Positions 1 through 9,100 of a stretch of DNA of 10,837 nucleotides are shown here, piece after piece. The stretch's first letter is position 1, and each line of letters opens with the position of its first letter. The notes below the pieces were generated by a model. It was given only the letters and a program-made list of their open reading frames with translations, made no database searches and had not been told where the DNA came from. The translations under genes and the position numbers were made by a program. The stretch comes from Bacteriovoracaceae bacterium (lineage in GTDB: Bacteria; Bdellovibrionota; Bacteriovoracia; Bacteriovoracales; Bacteriovoracaceae), in the NCBI GenBank assembly GCA_007116425.1, contig SKIL01000189.1, positions 1-10,837 of the forward strand, in the 5' to 3' direction.

Positions 1-3000
1 AAAAAAAGAACTCTACGAGTGTACAAACCCAATCGAAGGAGAAATGAGTGTTTGTACAGTTGTTTATGAAAATGTCAGCGCAAAAAGGGAACAAGGAATT
101 ACTGTTTTTGAAACATTGGGAGACGATAGAAACTTTATTGCGAAACAATCAGGTTCAAACCTCTTACCACCTCACAGTATCTACGAAGTCACTTATGCAG
201 GTAGAGTTTTTTATGAGAATGGTCAGGCCATAATTACAAATACCGATCAATTTGATATTCTTGAGGGCAACGACAACTTAAGTGATACCCAACAAATTCA
301 TCTCGACTTTACTCCCTCGACATCCGCACCTAATGATACATTAAGAATTCGCTATAAAATTGATGGAAGCTGTCAACGAGTCAATAACCAAATGGCCCGG
401 TGTGAAGTACATTACAATCAAGGACAAGACCTTGGAAAAGTAGATGATAAAGCACCGGCATCAAACAATTTTCGACTCCCAACCTATGCTGATACAAACC
501 GAACAATTCAAGTTTTTGTAGATAACGAAGTGAGACTGCAAGGAACTGATTGGGAATTAGTTCCTTCAAATCCACCTGAAATAAGGTTTCCTGGAAATGA
601 TTTACAAGTTTATGATTCACAAGAAGTTGTCATTGCTTTTTTTGTAAATACTCAATCATTCAATGTCCTACAAAGTCGACAAAAAGCAATAAATCGAATT
701 AACGAACTCTGTGGGTGCACAAATAACGTGCAATGCGGGCTAAAAACAAGAAAAGATGGAAGTGGAAACATAGAAGATTATATCTGTGACTACCCTGAGC
801 CACTAACTCCAGAACCGCCACAGCAACAAACAATTCTTTTAAGTTCAAAGGCAACGGCACATCGATTTTTTGATGCATCAGGAGCATATAGAGCAAGTAT
901 AAATGGTTACACAGATCCACAAGAAGGAAGGCAGTTCAGATATATCAACAATGATTTATTGAAACCCAATAATATAGACGAATACGTTGGTTTCAATGAA
1001 ATATATGGATCTTATACAACATCACCGGGAAGTGCTCAACCAGCAAGACTAGTAGAGGTCAAGCCGGGGAAAACATACGATATATATGTAGATGACGGAA
1101 GCTTTAACACATGTTCTTTTTGTGGGAATGATTATTACTCAAATCTAGCTCGAATTTTTCCCAATAATTTTCAAAATCCTGGAGGGGGTTATACTCCTCA
1201 TCCATCTGCAACGAATAAAATGTCTCCGGGAGATATTAGAGCAGATGACTTAATCTTTGGACGGGCCTGTTTTATACCAGCGACAATGATTCCATGGAGT
1301 CACAATCCAAACGCTGATCGGCAGCAACAAAGACTAAGAAGACTTGAGGCACAACACTTTCTCTTTGCTAATGGATATCAACGAGACTGGTACGGGTTTG
1401 ACTATGGTTCAGTGATTGGATCCTTTGATGGTGTTTCATGGTTTTCTATTGGGTCACAAAGAAGAGTTCAGGCCAAAACAAATAAATTATTTATTGCAAT
1501 TAACGCCTACTTTGGAGACTTAACGAACAATACAACCTATAGAGTCAGTGTTAATGAAACAACGGGCACCTCATTCGCGAGTAATAATGTGACAAGAGAT
1601 ATAGATAGTGATGGGGCCCAATGCAGAAGATATCATATGTGTAATACTGATAAAGATTGCGCAACAACACTTGGGTGGGAGTACTCATGTGAGAATGTGA
1701 GCAATATAAGATCAAAATGGCCGGTATTTGATCTTAACGCCCAAGAAATACCTGGTGTGCTGTATGAAGATCGCCTAATAAATATCTTAAATATGAATGA
1801 TAGTGGTCCAAGACGTTGTGTATACCGAGGAAGAGGAGCTCCCTGTGTACCTGACTTCAAAAATGCAACAGAAAGTAGCAGCTATACGAGAACAAGTGGT
1901 GAGGAAAATCCAGGCCTACACGCATGTACATCTAATCAGTATTGCCAAAGAATCACTGAGGGTGTTCCCATGCCATACTTTAATAATCGAATTTCTCGAT
2001 TTGGAAAGTCTGTACGGCATCAAAATGCAAGTCCTGACATTGACGAGGATGACCTGAATGAATTTGGAGTTGGCGCGAGAATAATAGGAAGACCATATAA
2101 TTATATTGGAGAAGAAATCATTTTAACGGAGGCGCTTCAAGGACTTTCAAGTAATAATGTTCAGGCCCTATGTCTCCCTGGTCGTGATCCAAATGCTTCT
2201 AGTCTCTTTGCTTCTAATCGAAACCGTCCTCAAAGCTCACTTATGGGGGACCAAGTTAATAGAATGGGTATGACCCTAAGTACGGGAACAAGTATTCAAT
2301 ATTTAAATAGTTGCCCAGTATTTCGAAATGATAATTATATATATAAGCATCCCGATGCAACCGGAACCACCTCTATGTCTAGCCCGGCCATAACAAATCG
2401 AGCAGTACGCCAAAATATATCAACAAATGCTTTAAAGATCTTTGAATCTCCCGACTTTGCTGGTCAGCGTTTATTAAAAGATTTTGAAAATGAACACATA
2501 GAAAGTATTGCCTATCAAGAAAATAGATGCCTAAGAGCTCCTGGTTCTGCATGCCATACCAATATGGATTGTGCTCCAAACTCATTTATAGAGTCTAGGC
2601 TCAATAATATTATATTTGATATTGGCACAACAGACCAACTGATGAACCGCTATGAGGTGGAGTTTTGGCAACAAGGTCTCGTTTGCTCACAGGACTTACG
2701 CCCAGATGAGGATGGCTTTGATATAAAAAATAATCGATGCTGCCGTGAGAATAGAAAAGAAATTACGGTTGGGACACTAATTGACCAAAGTGGGTTCTTC
2801 ACACGTGACCCTGAATATCCTAACTTTAATCCTATCAGTATTCCAGGAGTAGATATCCCCTATTCAGACTCTAGAAGATACTCTCGTAACGCTACTGTAG
2901 CAGACTTAATGGGTGACCCCAACTACCCTCCTCTCGTGAGTGCCAGAAGAAATAACTGTGGAAGCTCTCAAGATACCTGCCTTAGCTTTGAGAACGAAAT

Positions 3001-4051
3001 TAGAAACCAGTGGAGAACTTTATCTGCAATGAATGAAAGGACCTGCTGCTCTGGCCATTGGATTCGAAAATTTCACGAAGACAATGGTGGCGGATATAAC
3101 TGGGCAGCATCAAAACATCAAAATATTGATAAGCGAGGCTTCAGATGTTACAACTGGACCCAATGTAATGGCGCATGCCCAGCATCAGAACAATTTACAT
3201 GTGGACACACAAATGCACCTGATGATCCATCTTGTCTTATTAGGGCAACCACGAACTCTCAGGCCCGTCCAATTTTTGAATTTCTTGGAAAGCTCGAACT
3301 TACTGGTATCCCTCAAATTGGACTACCAAGTGTTACGGCATCTACAACTGGCCCATTAAAATGCTCAGCTGATCCTACCGATCAAAACGATCCAGGAGAA
3401 AGCCTCCTTACAACTCATGAAGGAAATCCTCTTGTTCGAGGTTTAGATATTGGTGAAACTATTTTTGGTGAGTTTGATAACCTAGAAAACAAATTTGCCG
3501 CACATGATGAAAACAATTTTGACGAGTCGCTAAAAATGATCTTCTCTAAAGATAAATTTAGTTGCTGCCTTCCTGCCGGTACAAGGTTAGATCCAGGAGC
3601 CAACCCTTCAGAGTGCTGTACAGGGTTTATCAACGAGCAAACTGGTCGTTGTGCTCTCCCAGACTATACAAATGTTTCTGTATACTTCAATCGCTATGTC
3701 TCCTCTGCTGCAAAAGATCTAAATGAAAGCTTAATCAACCCGGACACTGGATATATAAACTCTGCTTCTATTGTTGAACAACTGGCCTGCTTTCAGCAAG
3801 TTTGTGCTTCAGGTGTATTAGCAAGAGGTATCGTTCTGTCAAACCAAAAAGTTCCAGGGCACGAAAGTGAAGCAGAAGAGTATAGGATTAGAAGATTTTT
3901 AGAACAAAATAATGATCCTCTAGGACTGGCAAGCCTTTACGATGAAGGACTCAAATGGAATGAGCATGTTTATTGTGTGCCCCAAGAGTTATCTGAAGTT
4001 GCAGGAGGTGAAGTAACGATTTTTCCTTGTGCAGTTAATTTTCAAGAATAA
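1..4051 (+). CDS. Giant Cys-rich exported/surface protein, 5' end missing (partial)
   Basis: I do not recognise the family. The frame stays open from the ATG at 44 back to the left edge (KKELYECTNPIEGE precedes that Met), and the GAAGGAG before the ATG sits only about 2 nt away. The ATG is therefore probably internal and the gene starts outside the window. Residue numbers here count from ATG 44. By hand count the 1,335 visible residues hold about 45 cysteines, including four CC pairs (for example C1174-C1175), which suggests an oxidised, exported protein. Residues about 140-202 look like a beta-sandwich repeat of the tail-fibre/adhesin kind (IQVFVDNEV, GTDWEL, then IRF). Residues about 340-505 resemble a PA-IL (LecA)-type galactose-binding lectin fold (VKPGKTYDIYVDDG early, GSVIGSFDG at 455, then KLFIAIN). 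Cys-rich modules follow at about 523-552, 590-635 and 827-848 (CNTDKDC, CTSNQYC, CHTNMDC). I see no transmembrane helix. It ends in TAA, 9 bp from the convergent gene. Fold assignments are inferred; a protein-coding exported product is likely. Confidence 0.85.
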   Translation, partial: KKELYECTNPIEGEMSVCTVVYENVSAKREQGITVFETLGDDRNFIAKQSGSNLLPPHSIYEVTYAGRVFYENGQAIITNTDQFDILEGNDNLSDTQQIHLDFTPSTSAPNDTLRIRYKIDGSCQRVNNQMARCEVHYNQGQDLGKVDDKAPASNNFRLPTYADTNRTIQVFVDNEVRLQGTDWELVPSNPPEIRFPGNDLQVYDSQEVVIAFFVNTQSFNVLQSRQKAINRINELCGCTNNVQCGLKTRKDGSGNIEDYICDYPEPLTPEPPQQQTILLSSKATAHRFFDASGAYRASINGYTDPQEGRQFRYINNDLLKPNNIDEYVGFNEIYGSYTTSPGSAQPARLVEVKPGKTYDIYVDDGSFNTCSFCGNDYYSNLARIFPNNFQNPGGGYTPHPSATNKMSPGDIRADDLIFGRACFIPATMIPWSHNPNADRQQQRLRRLEAQHFLFANGYQRDWYGFDYGSVIGSFDGVSWFSIGSQRRVQAKTNKLFIAINAYFGDLTNNTTYRVSVNETTGTSFASNNVTRDIDSDGAQCRRYHMCNTDKDCATTLGWEYSCENVSNIRSKWPVFDLNAQEIPGVLYEDRLINILNMNDSGPRRCVYRGRGAPCVPDFKNATESSSYTRTSGEENPGLHACTSNQYCQRITEGVPMPYFNNRISRFGKSVRHQNASPDIDEDDLNEFGVGARIIGRPYNYIGEEIILTEALQGLSSNNVQALCLPGRDPNASSLFASNRNRPQSSLMGDQVNRMGMTLSTGTSIQYLNSCPVFRNDNYIYKHPDATGTTSMSSPAITNRAVRQNISTNALKIFESPDFAGQRLLKDFENEHIESIAYQENRCLRAPGSACHTNMDCAPNSFIESRLNNIIFDIGTTDQLMNRYEVEFWQQGLVCSQDLRPDEDGFDIKNNRCCRENRKEITVGTLIDQSGFFTRDPEYPNFNPISIPGVDIPYSDSRRYSRNATVADLMGDPNYPPLVSARRNNCGSSQDTCLSFENEIRNQWRTLSAMNERTCCSGHWIRKFHEDNGGGYNWAASKHQNIDKRGFRCYNWTQCNGACPASEQFTCGHTNAPDDPSCLIRATTNSQARPIFEFLGKLELTGIPQIGLPSVTASTTGPLKCSADPTDQNDPGESLLTTHEGNPLVRGLDIGETIFGEFDNLENKFAAHDENNFDESLKMIFSKDKFSCCLPAGTRLDPGANPSECCTGFINEQTGRCALPDYTNVSVYFNRYVSSAAKDLNESLINPDTGYINSASIVEQLACFQQVCASGVLARGIVLSNQKVPGHESEAEEYRIRRFLEQNNDPLGLASLYDEGLKWNEHVYCVPQELSEVAGGEVTIFPCAVNFQE

Positions 4052-4060
4052 ATGGATGGA

Positions 4061-5833
4061 TTAATTCACTCCAAAATAAGACTTATCATCGGATTCGACA
4101 GCACTACTAATCTCATTTAAAAGTCTAAAAAAGTCAGAATCGAAAAAACCATCGCTCTCTCTTTGCTTTAAACCTACAACTCTCAACGTCCTTCGCAAAG
4201 AAAGTAATGAAATAGACCGCAACGAATCCAAGTCTTCACGAAATGAACGTCTAAAAAGCCTAAAGTAATACTGATAAACGTAATTCTCAATTGACTCTCG
4301 TTGTTCGCCACTTAAGTCTTCCGAAAGAAGGTAATCGATAATGCTTGATGAATGGTATAGATCACGAGGTAATAAAACATCTTTATTGTCTGTTGAAAAA
4401 CTTCCCCATAAGAATTTTGCCTGAGACAAATGAAGAGAGCTAAATCGTAAATAAGACTCCATAGAGTTCTTGTCTGTGCTATAACTCAACCTATAAATAG
4501 AAGATTTCTCTGGCGAAAGCGGAATCAAGGTTTCTTGATAAGTGCTTTTACTATAGTCATATTCTTTTTGCTCAAGGCCGAGCTTAAATCCACCTGGCAC
4601 ATTCTGTCTCAAACGCAAAAAGCTTACTCCTTCCAATTGATAAAAATCTATAATTGCATCCCCCACAGGCGAAAGGTAATTTTTTAAAACGTTCCTTGCT
4701 AAGACAAAGCGATCACGAAAAAGGGCCATAGAGTAAGATCGATGAGAAAGAAGGTCATTAATAAACCGATAAAGATCTTGGACATACAGTTCTTCGCTTA
4801 TCTCTTGGCCTCTTAAAGGCGCAAGATTGGGATAGCGAGAGTAAAAAAATGGATTTGCCCAAGCAGAAACTTGTACAATCTTTTTCCACTCAAAACTACT
4901 TACTCTTCGAAACTCACCTACAACATCATTGCGATAGTCATAAATCAAAAAATATGGATCTAATCTAACTCTCCCACGATAGCGATAAATATCAAAATAA
5001 GGCACAAATTCAAAGTTTGGAGCGATCTGATTAAAACTCGTTTTAAACTCAAATCTGTTTGATCTAAACTCAATCCTTCTCTCAAGTCGTCCTTCAGAAA
5101 ATGTCTGAGGAATTGAACCTGCATAAAATTTTTGAAAATTAACAGTATTAAGTGCCTCTTTCGCATCTAAAGTTGGCGTTGATAGTTTTCGATCAATTCT
5201 TGATTCAAAATAAACGGGAGATAATGATAAGTTAGAGTAAATACCGTAGAACGGGATATAAATACTTACAAGTGACAATGCTAACGTTAAACCAAGAGAA
5301 AACGGCCACCAAGACCTAGCAGATGAAAAAGAAGTTCTAACATTTTGGTCTAAACCAAGTAGTAAATTAATAACAGTATGATGGAGATGATGACGCCTAA
5401 AGAGCCCAAAAAGATATGGAAGAACCAGAATCAGGCCCAGGCCAAAAAGAATTTCCGAAAAGGAATTTGCTAATCGCTCTAAAAAACGATTCGAGTGGCG
5501 ATATTTTGCTCCCCCCCATAATATGCCACCAAAACTATTGTTAAAAACTAAAAATGACAATGACGATATAAATTGTGAGTGAATAAAATAAAGACAAAAT
5601 AAAGACCAAAGAGATAAAAGATTGCCAAGATCCAACGGTCCAAATAATCGAACGATATAATCAACGATAAATGATAAGTAAATCTGTCCGCTTGAAAACC
5701 ATGAGAGCAGGCTTACAAATACGACCCCGACAATGAAATTAGTTAGTAAACTCAAAAGCGAAAAGGCCTTGACGGATAAGTCTTGAAAACTAAATAAAGC
5801 CTTTATTTTTGACAACAATTTTTGGCGATCCAA
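4061..5833 (-). CDS. RDD-like multispanning membrane protein with large C-terminal domain
   Basis: The protein has 590 residues and starts at TTG. The start is supported by a strong Shine-Dalgarno GAGAGG five bases upstream and by the absence of any in-frame ATG until far into the protein. The N-terminus is basic (MDRQKLLSKIK). Hydrophobic segments lie at about 23-46, 72-97, 124-145 and 178-199. The stretch 100-160 (FGGILWGGAKYR, then EILFGLGL, then FRRHHLHHTV) resembles the RDD membrane family, whose pattern is a Gly-Lys loop followed by an LHD-type end. The signature Arg and Asp residues are degenerate (LHH in place of LHD), so the family call is tentative. Residues about 205-590 form a soluble, Arg/Phe/Tyr-rich domain that I do not recognise. 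The gene is divergent from the exported-protein operon and convergent with gene 1. A G7 tract at residues 106-108 could slip. It is likely an inner-membrane protein of unknown role; RDD proteins are often assigned transport or envelope roles without a defined substrate. Confidence 0.85.
   Translation of the reverse strand: MDRQKLLSKIKALFSFQDLSVKAFSLLSLLTNFIVGVVFVSLLSWFSSGQIYLSFIVDYIVRLFGPLDLGNLLSLWSLFCLYFIHSQFISSLSFLVFNNSFGGILWGGAKYRHSNRFLERLANSFSEILFGLGLILVLPYLFGLFRRHHLHHTVINLLLGLDQNVRTSFSSARSWWPFSLGLTLALSLVSIYIPFYGIYSNLSLSPVYFESRIDRKLSTPTLDAKEALNTVNFQKFYAGSIPQTFSEGRLERRIEFRSNRFEFKTSFNQIAPNFEFVPYFDIYRYRGRVRLDPYFLIYDYRNDVVGEFRRVSSFEWKKIVQVSAWANPFFYSRYPNLAPLRGQEISEELYVQDLYRFINDLLSHRSYSMALFRDRFVLARNVLKNYLSPVGDAIIDFYQLEGVSFLRLRQNVPGGFKLGLEQKEYDYSKSTYQETLIPLSPEKSSIYRLSYSTDKNSMESYLRFSSLHLSQAKFLWGSFSTDNKDVLLPRDLYHSSSIIDYLLSEDLSGEQRESIENYVYQYYFRLFRRSFREDLDSLRSISLLSLRRTLRVVGLKQRESDGFFDSDFFRLLNEISSAVESDDKSYFGVN
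5511..5517 (-). repeat. G7 homopolymer tract inside the membrane protein gene
   Basis: Seven consecutive G on the coding strand encode the end of Trp106 and Gly107-Gly108 in the loop between two membrane segments. A one-base slip would frameshift the protein near residue 106. Such tracts are rare in this AT-rich window. Confidence 0.9.
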
Positions 5834-5838
5834 ATAAA

Positions 5839-5844
5839 CCTCTC
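5839..5844 (-). promoter_or_regulatory. Ribosome binding site setting the TTG start of the membrane protein
   Basis: On the minus strand the sequence reads GAGAGG-TTTAT-TTG. The purine core lies five bases before TTG 5833. This is a near-ideal Shine-Dalgarno and it decides the non-ATG start, because no ATG alternative exists nearby. Confidence 0.75.
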
Positions 5845-6038
5845 AAACCGTTATACGACAACAGGTAAACGCAAAATCTTTAGATATTTTCATAGAAAAA
5901 CCAACTATTTACCTTATTATTCTACCTCTTCTTCCCTGTTAAAAAAACTAACACAGATAAAAATATCAAGAAAATTAGGTGTTTAAAACGCTCAAGTTTA
6001 AAATTAATTAAAGCCTATTAAAGTATAAGTGGAAAGGT

Positions 6039-6065
6039 TAAGCACGACATACAAAGAGCCGATAA
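6039..6065 (+). promoter_or_regulatory. Sigma-28 (FliA)-like promoter for the exported-protein operon
   Basis: GCCGATAA at 6058-6065 matches the established FliA -10 consensus at all eight bases. Eleven bases upstream, the usual spacing, lies TAAGCACG (6039-6046). It matches only the leading TAA of the TAAAGTTT -35 element. A start near 6072 would leave a leader of roughly 30-50 nt before the coding start of gene 3. The weak -35 lowers confidence. I found no other exact GCCGATAA in the window by eye. No convincing sigma-70 promoter is visible: a TATAAG at 6024-6029 has no -35 at the right distance. Confidence 0.5.
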
Positions 6066-6084
6066 GCTAACGATAGAGCTCGCT

Positions 6085-6101
6085 CCTTACTAGGGATAAG
6101 G
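6085..6101 (+). promoter_or_regulatory. Small hairpin just upstream of the gene 3 ATG
   Basis: CCTTA (6085-6089) pairs perfectly with TAAGG (6097-6101) around a 7-base loop containing AGGG. The stem ends two bases before ATG 6104, and the loop presents a weak Shine-Dalgarno at about 8 bases spacing. The stem is only 5 bp, so it may be chance. Confidence 0.25.
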
Positions 6102-6103
6102 CC

Positions 6104-9100
6104 ATGAAAAGAGGAAAAACTGTGAACAAATTAAGATGGGAAAGCTTACAAAAATGCTCGAAGTCATTATGCACTTTTATGACCATTCTTTGTTTAGGAT
6201 CTACTCCAATCTTAAGCGATATTGCATTCGCAAACGCACAAACTCCAAACCCGGACTTAAAAAATAGGGATGAGCACAAAGTAAATCAGAATCAAGCTGT
6301 CAACCAGGTTGGAGCTCTGATGCAAAACTTTATCGGGATGCATCAATCACACCAAAACCAGATGCAGATGATTAACCAGCAGGCACAATTACAGCAAATG
6401 ATGACGCCTCAATATGAGCCCGCAAGATTTTTTCGACAGTGTCAAATGCTCTCAGCTCCAAATTTCCCTGAGGGTATTTGCTCTCAACCACCAACTTCTC
6501 CTCATGAAGCAGGCCTAGTAAATGCAGTAACTGAAGGTGCCGAGAGACAAATAGAAATCATAAAAATGGCGATGAGTGAAGCAAAGAACCAACCTGATGG
6601 CCTAGGTATTCAGTGTTTAGAAGATGCTAGAAATCAAACAAACACACAATTACGCAATCGCCTCGAAGGCCTGACTGCACTGATTACCGAAATCAATAAA
6701 CAGAATCAGAAGTTTCGCGATGACAATCAACAACTTCTCAACGCCATTCAAGACGATTACGCACTACTAACAGGACAAAATAAAGGCAGAAGAGACCTAG
6801 CAAGTCAGTCTCAAAATCATGCGGACCTTTTTAGTAACGAGTGTCAAAACATTATGGCCAAAGAGTCAGGAGTCGGAAGAATAAATCAAATTATGAATAG
6901 TTCTGGGCTACTAGGCCTACAAAATGACATCACAAGTGAAAGAGGTGAAGCAACATCATTTCTTTCAAATAGATCAAGTGTCATTTCTGATATTGAAACT
7001 TCTATTCAGAATATTCAACGTGGAATTAGAAATCATGGAGTCGAAACAACATCTGGAGACTTTAACACTTTATTTCAAAGAATTGCAGGTTCAGATGAAG
7101 CGACTCGACAACTCTTTGGAAGTGACTCTCCCCTCGTTCGAGTTGTGGGTAGTGAGTTTACAGAAATACAACAAAGAAAAAATGATGCCCAACAAACTCT
7201 TGCTAGTTTAGGGGTATCCACAAACATTCCAACTATGGATGGAAACTTTAGAAGAAACCTAAACGACTCTTTTATTGATGACATCGTTCACGAGATGAGA
7301 CGCTCAAATGACAATTTGGTAGTCAAGTGTATGACAGGTCAAGGTTCATCAGCACGTGGCATGAGTTTAGATGATGTTCTCGCCTCAGTTCACCATTCTC
7401 AAATTGAGGACAGAAGTATTCCCGCGGTCAGAGAGTTTCAAGGTCAATTGAGGCAAATTCTCAACTCTGACTCCTCACTAGAGGCCAAGCTTGATCAGAT
7501 CCGCCAACTTGAAGAGAGATCAGGCCAAATTCGAATCACATATTTGGACTCAGAGTCAAGAATGGTCCAAGGAGGATCTATTTATAATTACTTTCAACAG
7601 GCCTCTCAAAGCTGTCGAAGGGAAGTCAATAGAACAACTACAACATCTCAACATAGACTAAATGATAATATCCAAAGGGTAAGAAATGAATTGCATGGTC
7701 TAGCAAATGAGTATGATACCTTCGCTTCTAATTTAGCAAATAATATTTCAGATACACTCATTAATTGCCAAGGTCGAGATCTACCAAGCGGTGCTAATAG
7801 CTGTCACTCAGGAATGATGGATAAAACAAACCCGCAATTTTGTGTCAGACACGCAACACAGTGTGCGAATCAAATCAATAGCTGTTACTCAGAAGTTAGA
7901 CAGGTCGTTGAAACAAAACAAAATGAAATCCAACAAAAAGCTAATCAGTATAATAATAACATTCAAGCTTTTGTTGCTGCTCAAGAACAACTCCTCACCC
8001 AAATAAAAAATAGACTTCTTCAAGATCAGACTATGATTCAACAGTTTTTCCCTGGTGCAGATTTTAGCTTAGAGGCCAACCTTTTTATCACGATGCCTGA
8101 AATGGTTGATGAGTTTGGTGTACAAATTCGAGGTGGAAGCGATTTTATTCCAGGAGGACTAGAGGAGTTGGCGGAAAGAGTTCACCAAATGCAAGCAAAG
8201 TTTAGCGAACAAGCAAATAAGGTTAATAATGTGTTGAATGATTACATCAGCAAACAAAGAGAAAACCTTAGAAAGCAAAAGCATAATTTAAGCAGAAGAG
8301 TTGATCAATGTGAAAGAAAATTACAAGCTTTTGCCTCGAAGGCGAATAAAGATTATGAGAGAGAGAGAGAACTATTCCAAAAAAGTGCCACAGAGGTTCA
8401 AAACGTATGTAATCGCTTTGAGCAATTGGGGGCCATGAATCCTCACGCTGCATGTGACGGCTTCGTTCAAGATCTTTTTAAATCCTCTCTTGAAGCAAGC
8501 GCTCACCTATCAGCAGAGGCCAAAAGAGTCATCAACGACTACAATAACCACTGTGCAGAATTTCAAAATGAAAGACGAGTAAGTTCCAAAGATGAGTTTG
8601 AAGGGGATCTAGTTGAACTATGTAAGGCCAACGGAGGCGTATGGGATAAAAGTATTAGAGATATTGCAAACAGATACGCTTCGAGCATGAATGGTGTATC
8701 GGGTAGAGATATTATAAACTATATGGACACTGGAGACAGTAGAGATATCGAAAACTACCGAGATAATCAACATGTGCTAGAGCAGTTTAGAGAGTTACAC
8801 CTCTCAATAAAAGATGGTCGAATATCTCAAAGTTCAACAAGTGAAGATATAATACAAGACTTAGGAGATAGATTTTGCAAAGGAATAAGTCAAGAATCAA
8901 AATGTCGCCAAAGAATAAACGACCAGCTTATAAATAGCATTAATGGTTACTCCGAAACAAACATTTGTAACAATATTGGAATTGAAGCCTTTGCAAAAGC
9001 AAGTGCATCAGCAACTACCGATAATAATAACACGATCCGAACCACTGCCGACAGGCTCCGTTCAGATATCGTCAGGGATAACTACTCTAGAGCAAATATC

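Larger units (their letters stand above)
5834..6103. other. Divergent intergenic region between membrane protein and exported-protein operon
   Basis: This 270-base AT-rich gap separates the TTG start of the minus-strand gene from the plus-strand operon. It contains the minus-strand Shine-Dalgarno, the sigma-28-like promoter, an A7 run at 5941-5947, a TTAATTAA palindrome at 6004-6011 and the small hairpin before ATG 6104. I see no small gene, tRNA or convincing terminator in it. Confidence 0.7.

Noticed and set aside
3033..3359. Plus-strand 108-codon open frame within gene 1
   Set aside because: It is a shifted-frame shadow of the Cys-rich coding sequence, with no ribosome site.
4036..4068. 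Paired TTAATT blocks as a bidirectional terminator between genes 1 and 2
   Set aside because: The two copies are in direct, not inverted, orientation and are purely AT, so no stable stem forms.
5850..5855. TATAAC on the minus strand as the -10 of the membrane protein gene
   Set aside because: The implied transcript start falls inside the Shine-Dalgarno at 5839-5844, and no -35 lies at proper spacing.
6018..6029. TATAAG as a sigma-70 -10 element for gene 3
   Set aside because: The bases 17 upstream (AAATTA) do not resemble a -35; the sigma-28-like element fits better.
6924..7211. Plus-strand 95-codon open frame within gene 3
   Set aside because: It is an out-of-frame shadow of the coiled-coil gene.
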